This document shows positions 26,047 through 34,628 of a stretch of DNA of 64,000 bases, one piece after another (positions within the stretch are counted from its first letter, which is position 1; the number at the start of each line of letters is the position of its first letter). The stretch is from contig JADGCH010000004.1 in assembly GCA_015229115.1 (NCBI GenBank), positions 1 through 64,000 of the forward strand, given 5' to 3'. The notes under the pieces are model-generated. The model searched no databases. It was not told the DNA's origin and saw nothing but the letters and a program-made list of their open reading frames with translations. Position numbers and translations under genes: made by a program. The stretch comes from Magnetococcales bacterium. Its GTDB lineage: Bacteria; Pseudomonadota; Magnetococcia; Magnetococcales; JADGCH01.

Positions 26047-26327
26047 CTCGATGTTCAAGTTTTTGAGCCGTCATTCCCGCGTAGGCGGGAATCCAGCCTG
26101 CCTGAATGGCTGCGTAACAGCTTCCGCGTCTCTGCACCCCTCACCCTGCCCTCTCCCACAAGGGGAGAGGGTAAGGGGAATTGCCTTCATGCCTCCCCCT
26201 CTCCACCTGTGGGAGAGGGGGTTGGGGGGTGAGGGGTAATGGCGATGCACCGACAGGAAATACTGGATTCCCGCTTGTGCGGGAATGACGAAAACAAGAG
26301 TCAAAGCCAGAAAACTTGAACATCGAG
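26047..26327. repeat. 281-bp MITE-like element with nested inverted repeats
   Basis: The ends are a perfect 17-bp inverted repeat: CTCGATGTTCAAGTTTT (26047-26063) and its complement at 26311-26327. Inside are two palindromes of the ATTCCCGC...GCGGGAAT type (26073-26092 and 26267-26286), themselves placed as inverted partners. A central pair of CACCCCTCACCC...CTCTCCCAC arms follows (about 26136-26160 and 26211-26239). No transposase is encoded. It could be a non-autonomous element or a composite REP cluster. Confidence 0.65.
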
Positions 26328-26349
26328 TTTCATGAGACCTCACCCCCGG

Positions 26350-26373
26350 CCCCTCTCCATGAATGGAGAGGGG
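26350..26373. repeat. Perfect 11-bp hairpin
   Basis: CCCCTCTCCAT (26350-26360) pairs with ATGGAGAGGGG (26363-26373) across a 2-nt gap. It lies 42 bp beyond the stop of the giant minus-strand gene and may protect or end that transcript. Confidence 0.55.
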
Positions 26374-26414
26374 AGCCAAAACAACAGGCACTGGTAGAGT
26401 AGCCACTGAGGGGA

Positions 26415-29400
26415 TTAGCTGCTGCCCGTCAGCCAGCTGTCGTCAGTACGTTTGACCAGACTGGCATCCACGCTGCCACTGTCTACCCCTGTTGTCGATA
26501 ACAAGGTCTGATCCCCTGTCGCCATGGCCGTGCCCAGCATACGGCTCAGGGATGTTGCCGAGGCACTCTTGGGGCTACTCCAGGCAAAATTGCTGCTTTT
26601 GAGCGATTTGACACCGGGGAGATTGATTTTCATGTCAGTGGTGCCGTCACCATCACTGTCGACCTGCAACTGGCCGGTGGTGCTGTTGAACAGCAGCTGC
26701 GATTTACCGGTATTGGTAAACGACTGGTTCTGGGTCAGCAGGGCAGCGGTGGTGAATGACCCGGTTTTAAGGCCCGAGAAGAACAGCACATCCGTACCCT
26801 GGAAATTGACAATACGGTCAACATCGGTGGTAGAGGAGTGGCTGACACTGGTCATGACAATGGTATCCTTGCCGCTGGATTCGGTCAGAGCGATGATATC
26901 AGCATCATCACCACCCCAGATCACGACACCGCTGTTTTTCATGGTGATGGTATCGCTGCCTGATGAACCTACCACCGATTCAATACCGTTGAGGATCACC
27001 GTGGTGGCCGAGATCAGGGTCACCGTATCGATAGAAGCAGATCCGGTCAGGGTATCGATGCCCGCTAACGCCAGATTGGCTTTGGTCAGTAGGGTAACGG
27101 TTTCCTGGCCACTGCTGCCGATGAGGCTGTCGACCTGGGTGGTGAACAGCTTGCCTGCTGCCAGCATCTGGACGGTATCCACGCCACTGCTGCCGATAAC
27201 CGACTCGACGGCACTGATGGTCACAGACGCGCTGGTCAACAGCGCTACCGTGTCCGATGTGCTGAGGCTGCCCAGCACCACTTCGACCGCGCTGATCGCG
27301 GTACGGTTAGCCGCGGCCAGTGTCACGGTATCGCTAGCGCTGCTGCCGATGAGACTATCGACTTTGGAACTCCATAAACGGCCACCACTGGTGGCCAGCA
27401 GGGTCACGGTATCGTTGCTGACACTGATGATCGACTCAACGCCACTGACGATGACACTGCTGTCAGCCAGCAGCGTCAGGGTATCCGCCGCTGTGCTGCC
27501 GATCACCGAACTGACTGCCGAGATGGTCAAAGGTGATTGCAGCAGCGTGACGGTTTCGGCTCCGGCAGCACCGATCAGGGTATCGACGCTAGACACGGTG
27601 ACGCTGGCAGCGGTCAGCAGACGCACGGTATCGGTGCCACTGGTACCGACGATGGATTCGATGTGGCTGATGGCCAGCTGATCCGATCCCAGCAGGGTGA
27701 CGACGTCGTTGCCAGCCGAACCAAGCACGGTCTCGATGTCGGACAGAGCACTAGCGCCAGCGGTCAACAATACGATGGTATCGCTACCGCTGCTGCCGAT
27801 GATCGAATCGATGTCTGACACCACCACCCGGCCACTGCCACCCAGCAGGGTCACGGTATCGACAGCACCATCGCTGCTGACGATGGTATCGACGCGCAAA
27901 GCGGCCAGACGACTGCTGGTCAGCAGGGTAACGGTATCGGTGATACCACTGTTGCTGATGACGCTATCGACCATGGAGGCCAGCAAGGAGCTGTTGCTGG
28001 TCAGGGTGACGGTAGCCACGCCGGAAGCTGCCTGCACACCACTGGGCAACACCACCAGATTCAGGATGGCCGAGGCGCGACTGTTGTTGCCAGCGCTATC
28101 GTTCTGGATGGCACGCAGGGCATGACTACCGAACGCCAGCCTAGTATCGACCTGCCAGTTGCTGCCTGTCACAGCCGTGGTGACCAGGGCCTCACCGCTA
28201 TCGATCACACCATCGCGATCCTGATCGTCAAACAGCACGATCTTGCTGCCAGCGGCACCGTTGTTGCCACTGATGGTCAGGTTGCTGGTCTGGTTGGTGA
28301 TGTTATCCCCATTGCTAAAGCCGTTATCGTCGGCATCAGCCAGATTAAGGCTGGCCGGTACCGGCACAAAGATCGGTGTCAAGGGGGTGTAATCGAGCGC
28401 TTTGACCAGGATATCGGTCTCGCCGTTGTTATCGGTAAAGGCCGGGGTCAGGTTGCTGGCATCGCTGTGAAAAGCCACCGCACTGGCATCGGCGGCCATC
28501 GAGCCATACCAGGAGCTGCCATTACCCTCGGCACCACCATCCGAGACGCTGGCACGGACGGTCTGACTGGTAAGGCGGTCACGGATCAGCAGATCGTTGA
28601 CACTGTTGCCATCATCGGCCGTCAGACTGGTGGCCTCGCTGTGGAAGGCCACATAGCTACCCAGGTAGGCGACCGAACCGCGATAGGAGGGGCCATCGCC
28701 GGCCGTGCCATTGCTGGCGACACTGACCAGCTCGGTCTGATTGGTGATCAGGTTGCGCAACAGCACATCTTGTAGGGTATTGTTATCGCCGCTAACCAGA
28801 TTGCTGGCCTCACTCTGGAAGGCGACAAAGTCACCATCGAACGAGATGGAGGCATAGGACGAATCACCATCGCCCTCGCTGCCATCACTGGCGACACTGA
28901 CACGGGTGGTACGGTGATTGAGCAGGTCGCGTACAAACACATCACTCATGCCGTTGCTGTCGCCACTAACCAGATTGCTGGCAGCGCTGTGGAACGCCAC
29001 CTGACTGCCATCGGCCGAGATGGAGGGATAGATCGACAAGCCGTTGCCCTGTTTGCCGTCGTTGGCCAGACTGACCAGCCAGGTCTTGTTGTCGACGCGA
29101 TCGCGCACGAAAATGTCGGCGCTGCCGTTGCTGTCACCAGAGACCAGATTGTTGGCATTGCTCTGGAATGCCACGTAACGGCCACCGTAGGACACAGCAG
29201 CCTGACCGGAACTGCCAGTAGCCTGGCTGCCATTGTTGGCAATGCTGACCCGGCTGATCTGCCGGTTGGCCAGATCGTAGAGGAAGACATCGTCCTTGTT
29301 GTTGGTGTCACCGGAGACCAGATTGCTGGCACTGCTGTAGAACACCACATACCCGCCATCGGGGGAGATGGATGGGGTCGAGGAGTGGCCATTGCCCTCA

Positions 29401-32400
29401 GCACCGCTGCTGGAAACACTGATACGGGTGACGGTGTTGTTCTGGCGATCACGCACAAACACATCAGCACGCTGATTGGTATCACCCGACACCAGATTGT
29501 CGGCAAAGCTCCAGAAGGCGACGTAGCGACCATCGGCCGAGATGGATGGGAAGAAGGAACCGTCATTGGCCTGGGTACCATCGCTGGAGGCACTGCTGAT
29601 GGTCATTTTCGATGGAATGGGATCGTCGGCCACCACGGTGATGGTCAGGGCCGCCGAGGTAGCACTGCTACCGGCGGTATCGGTCTGCACGGCCTGAACG
29701 GCATGGATCCCTACTGGTAAAGCGACATCGGTGCTCCAGTTGGCCGATGTTACCGCTGTGGTCGCCAGCGCTTCGCCACTGTCGAGGGTGCTGTTACCAT
29801 TCCGGTCGGCAAACAGCACCAACGTGCTACCGGCTTCACCGCCGCCACCACTGATGGTCAAGCCACTGGTATGGCTGGTGATATCATCGCTGTCGGACAG
29901 GCCGCTGTCATCGACCGCCGCCAGATCGAGATTGATGGGTGTGGAGACGCTGTTATCGAGCGTGTAACTGCCGGTCACGGTGGTGTTGTTGGCCAGTGGA
30001 TTGGCTGCCGATGACTGGTCGGTAATATCCATACCGTTGGCCTGTGTGTTGAGTGCCAGCCGCAGCGTGCCGTTGGCCTGGGCGATAGCGGCATCATCAA
30101 CGGTGACATCGTAGACCAGCGCCGATATTCTGGTGACGGTACTGACGCTCGGCTGGGTGGCCGTACCCGAGTTGGGTGTCAACGTGGCGACAAAATCGGT
30201 TTCATCAACACCAATCACGCCACCACTGCCGCTATCGGCAAAGGTCACCCGGAAGGTCACGGCATCAGCGTTGGTGGTAGCGGTCAGGGGATCCTGGCGC
30301 TCAATGCTCACCAGCGTTGGAGCACTGTTGTCGGTGAGGTTGGTCACGGCACGGTTACTGAGCGCGGCGGCTTTGTTGCCGGCCAGATCGGTCAGGTTGG
30401 TGGTACCGGTGTTGATGTAAGAGACCGTTACTGTGGCATTGGCAGCGACTGGACTGGCCAGCATGAGAGTGATCTCACCGGCGATGGGGTCGAATTCGAG
30501 GCCATCAACGGTCTGGGTGGTACCATTGGCCTTGACGGTAAAATTGGCCAGTGCTGGTGCTGCGACATCAAAACCAACGGCCTCGTCGTAATGCAGCGTC
30601 ACACTGTCGCCATCGACCTCTGCCGTCGCCAGCAGCGGCGCGGTACGGTCAAGCGTCAGGCCGAGATTAACCGACTGGTAGGTGGTGGCTCCGCGTACCA
30701 CCTGAGCCGACAGTGTTTTGTAGCCATCACTGCCCAGGGTGCTGGTGGTGATATCGACGTACTTGTTGCTGACATGGGTCGAGGTGACGGTCACTGAGCC
30801 AACCTGGCTACCATCGGCAAAAATCCTGACCTGATCGGTGCCCGCTGTCAGGTTGACGCCGATGTTAGAAAAATCGACCCTCAAGGTTGGTGTATCATCG
30901 CTGGTAATGGCATCATCGTTGTAGCTGCCCAGATCGGAGCTGCTGTTGAGGGTCAGCGAGGGCAGGGTGGTGTTGACGGTCAGGGTCTTGGTGGTCGAGT
31001 CAACCGAGGTGTAACCGGTCAGGGCATTGCGTTCAACGGCCTTGACGGTGTAGGTACCGTTGGCGACGGTTGTTGATGGGGCCCACGACCAGTTGCCGGT
31101 GACGTCGGTGGCCACCGTTCCTTTTAGCACATCGTTGAGATAGACATCGACCAGCACGCCGGCGTCGGCATCACCGCTGATGACCGGATAGCTCTTGTTG
31201 GTGGTCACCGGGCTGACGGCACTGTCGGCCATGATGAGGATATTGGGCACACCGGTGCTGATCATCACCTGATAGGTCTGACTGGCCACCGCGCCATCCT
31301 GGCCAGCGCTGTCGGTGACCTTGAACTGAATGCTCCACGGAATCATCTGGTTTTTCGAGATCTGGTTATCCTCGTAGTAACCTTCATACAGGGTCTGGTT
31401 ATCCCAGACGATCTGCGTTGTGGCCGTGATTTTGTCGGTGACATCAACCCAGTTACCGCCACCGTTGATGGTGCCCCACAGCGTCTGCGTACCGGTCAGG
31501 CCAGCGCTCATGGTACCGTAGATGGTCTGTGCCTTTTCCGAGGTGACAAAGTCGAAGGCACTTGATCCGGTATCGTTGGACAGGCGGTCGATGGTGATGG
31601 TCTGGGTCGGTGCGGTCGAATCGATCACCAGGGCATAAGCCGATGAGGTGCGATTGGCGCCGACATCCTTGGCCGTAAGACTGTGGGCGGTGGTGGAACG
31701 GCTCAGCTGGGCATAGGCTGGCACACTGAACGACCAGGTTCCGCTGCTGCTGGCGGTGGTATAGCCCAGCAGGGTGGTACCGTCATAAATGTTGAGGGCG
31801 GCCAGTGGCCCTGAAGTGCCGGTCACAGTAGGTCTCTGGTTAGCGGTAGTATGCGGCAGCGCCGCCGGATTAAGCTGCGAGGCCAGATCAGCCGCTGAAG
31901 ATCCAGTCCAGGAGTTGCTGGCCAAACCGGTGATGACCGGCGTTATCGTGCTGGGAGTATCGACCACCAGGGCATAGTTGGGCGAATAGTAGGTCGACCC
32001 GAAGGACGAAGTGCGATACTTAGCCCGCAGGGTATGACTGCCAACACTGAGGTCGCTGCTCAGATTGACTTCCCAGCTGGACACCTTGCCGATGGTTTTG
32101 GTGCTCGAAATGCTGGTCCAACTACCGTTAACCAGCTCCTGAATCGTCACATTGGCACTGGTCCTGGTGGGCGTGGTGGCCAGCTTACCCTTGATGGTCA
32201 GCTGCTGGGCACTGGTATCGGAAGTGGCCTGATGGGCCAGGTCAGCGGGCGTGTTGCCATACCAGGTCTTGAGGTCGGTAATGGTCACCTTGGATGAGGT
32301 GGTAGCGCCGCTGGCACTGCTGCTTTGGGTGTGTGAATAGCTGACTTTTTGTGTCTGTTGCACCACATGAGCGGTGTCGAGCAACGTTGCCTCCAGCGTG

Positions 32401-33695
32401 TAGGTACCGCTAGGGATGCTGGACCAGCTGCTGTAAAAATTGGTGTTGGGAGCCAGGGTACTGGTGACCGTTTTGGCGACGTTGGCCGTTAGACCACTGA
32501 CCGCTGTGGTGGCTGCTGCGGCATCGCGACCGCTGGCATCGATCAGGTTGTATTCAACAATGAAGTTGCCGGAGGTTTTGGGCGTGACCGTGGCGGTGAC
32601 GGTCTGGCCGGTTTCGGTCGGCACGCTCAATGAAGCACCGGTAGCGGCACCACCATCGACGATGATCTGGGCGAAGGTGATACCCACCACCCACGGGCCA
32701 CTGTTGTGGTTCTGGGTCTGGGTGGCGTTGTCATCGGGAACGATGCGCACCACATAGTTGCCAGCCCCGTTGGTAGCAGCAAAAGTGCTGATGTCAAGAG
32801 TGGTGGTGTTCCAGGTGTTGTTGGTACCGTTAAGATAGCCGACGAAGGTCCAGGCGCTGGCGGTTTCGCTCGGGGCCGTGGTTGGTGTTGCTACTTCCTG
32901 TAAATAGACACCATCCCATTCGGACTTGGGGTCACCGGCAACATAGGGCGTGCCCGACGAGTTCTTGAGGCCGTAGTCAACATCGTAGTTACGCAGCAGC
33001 AGTGCAACGCTGCCCGATCCGACACTGGTCACAGTGACCGGGTCAAAAGTGATCTTCTTGCCAGCGCCGATCAGACCGGTAGTGACCCCGGTAGTATTGA
33101 CGTTGATACCTGTTTTACCAGTAAAGGTGCCCGGTACCGCTGTGGCCAGACGATAGCGATAGTCGTTATCAACGCTGGCGTCGAAGGCACTGGCGGTTTC
33201 CGTGACACCAGTGGTGGCTTCCAGCGTCCAGTTGCCGCCTTGTCCTGTAGCATCGGTTGAGGCTGCCACATCGGCAGCGGTCAGTTGGGCCATGCGTGCC
33301 ATCAGCTCGGCTCCGGCATCGCCAGCCGCTACATCGCAACCGTAAAGCAGCAGATCGGCCCCCGCTGCCAGATGAGAAGACCAACCGGTCAGCAGGTCAG
33401 CATGATCGGCCAGACTGGCCGAGGTGATCTCACGGCCGCCCAGCCACAACAGACCGTCACGGCCATGCGATACCAGATGGATGGCGCGGACATTGCTATG
33501 CTGCGCCAGTACATCGCTGATCTGCTGCCACGGATCGATCGTGTCTGCCAGCATGAAGACCTCCATGCCAGCGCGCACATGACTGGCCAGGGTCTGGGCA
33601 TCGGTAACAGCACGGTCGATGAACAGCAGTTCCGGTGCGGCAACAGCACGGTTGTCGGAAGAGGTTGTCCCGTTGGTATCATCGGCGGTGGACAT
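26415..33695 (-). CDS. Giant type-I-secreted repeat protein (DUF4347, Ig-like, seven-bladed propeller, DTVTLL repeats)
   Basis: 2426 residues. The N-terminus is a DUF4347 domain (about 20-185) with His77 in HLVSHGRDG and Cys120 in LLYGCDVAAG, reminiscent of a caspase/CHAT dyad. Ig-like and cadherin-like modules follow to about 1360. Seven tandem 58-residue units (about 1365-1768) with cores such as VAFHSAASNLVSGDSNG should form a seven-bladed beta-propeller. After another Ig-like module come at least 14 units of about 28 residues ending DTVTLL (about 1890-2280). The C-terminal VDSDGDGTTDMKINLPGV segment resembles RTX/type I secretion tails. A large adhesin or matrix protein is the likely role. 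Confidence 0.85.
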   Translation of the reverse strand: MSTADDTNGTTSSDNRAVAAPELLFIDRAVTDAQTLASHVRAGMEVFMLADTIDPWQQISDVLAQHSNVRAIHLVSHGRDGLLWLGGREITSASLADHADLLTGWSSHLAAGADLLLYGCDVAAGDAGAELMARMAQLTAADVAASTDATGQGGNWTLEATTGVTETASAFDASVDNDYRYRLATAVPGTFTGKTGINVNTTGVTTGLIGAGKKITFDPVTVTSVGSGSVALLLRNYDVDYGLKNSSGTPYVAGDPKSEWDGVYLQEVATPTTAPSETASAWTFVGYLNGTNNTWNTTTLDISTFAATNGAGNYVVRIVPDDNATQTQNHNSGPWVVGITFAQIIVDGGAATGASLSVPTETGQTVTATVTPKTSGNFIVEYNLIDASGRDAAAATTAVSGLTANVAKTVTSTLAPNTNFYSSWSSIPSGTYTLEATLLDTAHVVQQTQKVSYSHTQSSSASGATTSSKVTITDLKTWYGNTPADLAHQATSDTSAQQLTIKGKLATTPTRTSANVTIQELVNGSWTSISSTKTIGKVSSWEVNLSSDLSVGSHTLRAKYRTSSFGSTYYSPNYALVVDTPSTITPVITGLASNSWTGSSAADLASQLNPAALPHTTANQRPTVTGTSGPLAALNIYDGTTLLGYTTASSSGTWSFSVPAYAQLSRSTTAHSLTAKDVGANRTSSAYALVIDSTAPTQTITIDRLSNDTGSSAFDFVTSEKAQTIYGTMSAGLTGTQTLWGTINGGGNWVDVTDKITATTQIVWDNQTLYEGYYEDNQISKNQMIPWSIQFKVTDSAGQDGAVASQTYQVMISTGVPNILIMADSAVSPVTTNKSYPVISGDADAGVLVDVYLNDVLKGTVATDVTGNWSWAPSTTVANGTYTVKAVERNALTGYTSVDSTTKTLTVNTTLPSLTLNSSSDLGSYNDDAITSDDTPTLRVDFSNIGVNLTAGTDQVRIFADGSQVGSVTVTSTHVSNKYVDITTSTLGSDGYKTLSAQVVRGATTYQSVNLGLTLDRTAPLLATAEVDGDSVTLHYDEAVGFDVAAPALANFTVKANGTTQTVDGLEFDPIAGEITLMLASPVAANATVTVSYINTGTTNLTDLAGNKAAALSNRAVTNLTDNSAPTLVSIERQDPLTATTNADAVTFRVTFADSGSGGVIGVDETDFVATLTPNSGTATQPSVSTVTRISALVYDVTVDDAAIAQANGTLRLALNTQANGMDITDQSSAANPLANNTTVTGSYTLDNSVSTPINLDLAAVDDSGLSDSDDITSHTSGLTISGGGGEAGSTLVLFADRNGNSTLDSGEALATTAVTSANWSTDVALPVGIHAVQAVQTDTAGSSATSAALTITVVADDPIPSKMTISSASSDGTQANDGSFFPSISADGRYVAFWSFADNLVSGDTNQRADVFVRDRQNNTVTRISVSSSGAEGNGHSSTPSISPDGGYVVFYSSASNLVSGDTNNKDDVFLYDLANRQISRVSIANNGSQATGSSGQAAVSYGGRYVAFQSNANNLVSGDSNGSADIFVRDRVDNKTWLVSLANDGKQGNGLSIYPSISADGSQVAFHSAASNLVSGDSNGMSDVFVRDLLNHRTTRVSVASDGSEGDGDSSYASISFDGDFVAFQSEASNLVSGDNNTLQDVLLRNLITNQTELVSVASNGTAGDGPSYRGSVAYLGSYVAFHSEATSLTADDGNSVNDLLIRDRLTSQTVRASVSDGGAEGNGSSWYGSMAADASAVAFHSDASNLTPAFTDNNGETDILVKALDYTPLTPIFVPVPASLNLADADDNGFSNGDNITNQTSNLTISGNNGAAGSKIVLFDDQDRDGVIDSGEALVTTAVTGSNWQVDTRLAFGSHALRAIQNDSAGNNSRASAILNLVVLPSGVQAASGVATVTLTSNSSLLASMVDSVISNSGITDTVTLLTSSRLAALRVDTIVSSDGAVDTVTLLGGSGRVVVSDIDSIIGSSGSDTIVLLTAGASALSDIETVLGSAGNDVVTLLGSDQLAISHIESIVGTSGTDTVRLLTAASVTVSSVDTLIGAAGAETVTLLQSPLTISAVSSVIGSTAADTLTLLADSSVIVSGVESIISVSNDTVTLLATSGGRLWSSKVDSLIGSSASDTVTLAAANRTAISAVEVVLGSLSTSDTVALLTSASVTISAVESVIGSSGVDTVQMLAAGKLFTTQVDSLIGSSGQETVTLLTKANLALAGIDTLTGSASIDTVTLISATTVILNGIESVVGSSGSDTITMKNSGVVIWGGDDADIIALTESSGKDTIVMTSVSHSSTTDVDRIVNFQGTDVLFFSGLKTGSFTTAALLTQNQSFTNTGKSQLLFNSTTGQLQVDSDGDGTTDMKINLPGVKSLKSSNFAWSSPKSASATSLSRMLGTAMATGDQTLLSTTGVDSGSVDASLVKRTDDSWLTGSS
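26860..28020 (-). repeat. Tandem array of about 28-residue DTVTLL repeats
   Basis: At least 14 consecutive coding units of roughly 84 bp follow the pattern V(E/D)SVIGSSGxDTVTLL plus a variable VTIS strand. The units are diverged in DNA but regular in protein, as expected for a beta-solenoid. The boundaries given are approximate. Confidence 0.8.
28390..29605 (-). repeat. Seven tandem 58-residue propeller blades
   Basis: Seven units of about 174 bp each encode SISADGxxVAFxSxASNLVS and a following DVFVRD strand. The count of seven matches the commonest closed propeller. Boundaries are approximate. Confidence 0.8.
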
Positions 33696-33751
33696 GGGCA
33701 GTATCCTTTTATGGCTTAGCGTTGGATCATGAGTTTGATTGATACGAAGCG

Positions 33752-34607
33752 TTAATGATAATGGACCGGTTTAAGATCACCAAAAATATCCTGCAGGGAA
33801 CGGGCATCCAGAATAAGGTCGCTCCACCGTTCCAGCGTGCTGACGTCGGCTCCCAGAACTTCACGTTCAATCCAGCTGGGTAATTCGGGGAAACGACGCC
33901 GCAATTGACGCAACAACATCAGTGCCTCCCCTTCTTTCATGCCTTCCTGGCGGCCTTCCTGGCGGCCTTCCTGGCGGCCTTCCTGGCGGCCTTGTTCCCA
34001 CCATGGTTGAACCCATTTTTGCACAGTCTCTGCTAACATTTCACCGATATCCTCCAAGTCGACAAGTTCCGGAAGTGTTTGCCCTGCCAATGCCTGACGC
34101 GGCAGCAGTACCCGCTGCAACCAGGACAAAAAATCGCGCCGCAAACTGACCTGTTCTGGTCGCAGCAACCGATGCAGACGTCGGATCAGCTCCGCTAGCT
34201 CCTGCCGTGACCGGCACAGCTCCATGCCGATCTGAATGGCAGCCAGATTACCCTGTGCCACCAACTTGGTTAGGGTGTTTCCGGCAACCGTGTTGATGTC
34301 AATCAGAACGTAACAGCCACAACGCAGCATACGAAACCGCTCTAACCGGCATCATGCCATCTGAGGTGGTTTGCACCTCAAATGGCAAGTAAACGGGCCA
34401 TTCCACGCCCGGCAACCCCGCACGCCATACCAGATCATCCTCCTTCTGGCGCTGATTATCGGCTACAAAACGGGTGGGGACCTTCTGTAGCGTCGTATAG
34501 TCAAGCTGTTTGACCCAAGGCCTGTCTACAAAACCAAGCAGCAGATCGCGCATCATTTCAGGATGCGAGTAGATTCTCTTGTAGCTGCTGTCCTGATCCT
34601 GCATCAA
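33752..34607 (-). pseudogene. Decayed Rpn-like/DUF4351 gene
   Basis: Two frames together cover an Rpn-like protein. 34299-34607 encodes the N-terminal part (IYSHPEMMRDLLLGFVDRPW, WPVYLPFEVQTTSDG) and stops. 33752-34330 encodes the C-terminal part, ending in a DUF4351-like tail (LMLLRQLRRRFPELPSWIE, LQDIFGD). The junction lacks the central stretch of roughly 40-60 residues expected in family members, so an internal deletion with a frame change has broken the gene. It is a different subfamily from the intact copy at 13775. The C-terminal piece carries four GRQE units. Confidence 0.75.
33943..33990 (-). repeat. Four 12-bp tandem repeats in the Rpn-like remnant
   Basis: Four exact copies of CTTCCTGGCGGC (plus strand) encode EGRQ on the minus strand. 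Rpn-family proteins often carry such E/G/R/Q/K tetrapeptide repeats before their C-terminal tail. The array can expand or contract by slippage in frame. Confidence 0.85.
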
Positions 34608-34628
34608 GCCCGTCGCTTCCGGTCACCG

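Larger units (their letters stand above)
25850..26414. other. 565-bp intergenic region with nested palindromes
   Basis: The gap between the convergent repeat-protein genes contains no convincing gene. It holds the bounded inverted-repeat element at 26047-26327 and a further hairpin at 26350-26373. The first 195 bp show nothing recognisable. Confidence 0.7.

Noticed and set aside
25949-26239. 96-codon plus-strand frame in the intergenic repeat region
   Set aside because: Its translation (HPSPCPLPQGERV and similar) is simply the palindromic element read through. There is no supported start or family.
26524-27681. Long plus-strand open frame opposite the giant gene's repeat array
   Set aside because: It is an antisense shadow of the repetitive DTVTLL coding region. 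Its product is low-complexity with no family signature, and the minus-strand frame has clear domains.
33943-33990. Short regular repeats resembling a CRISPR array
   Set aside because: The units are 12 bp, directly abutting, without spacers, and in frame as GRQE within an Rpn-like remnant.
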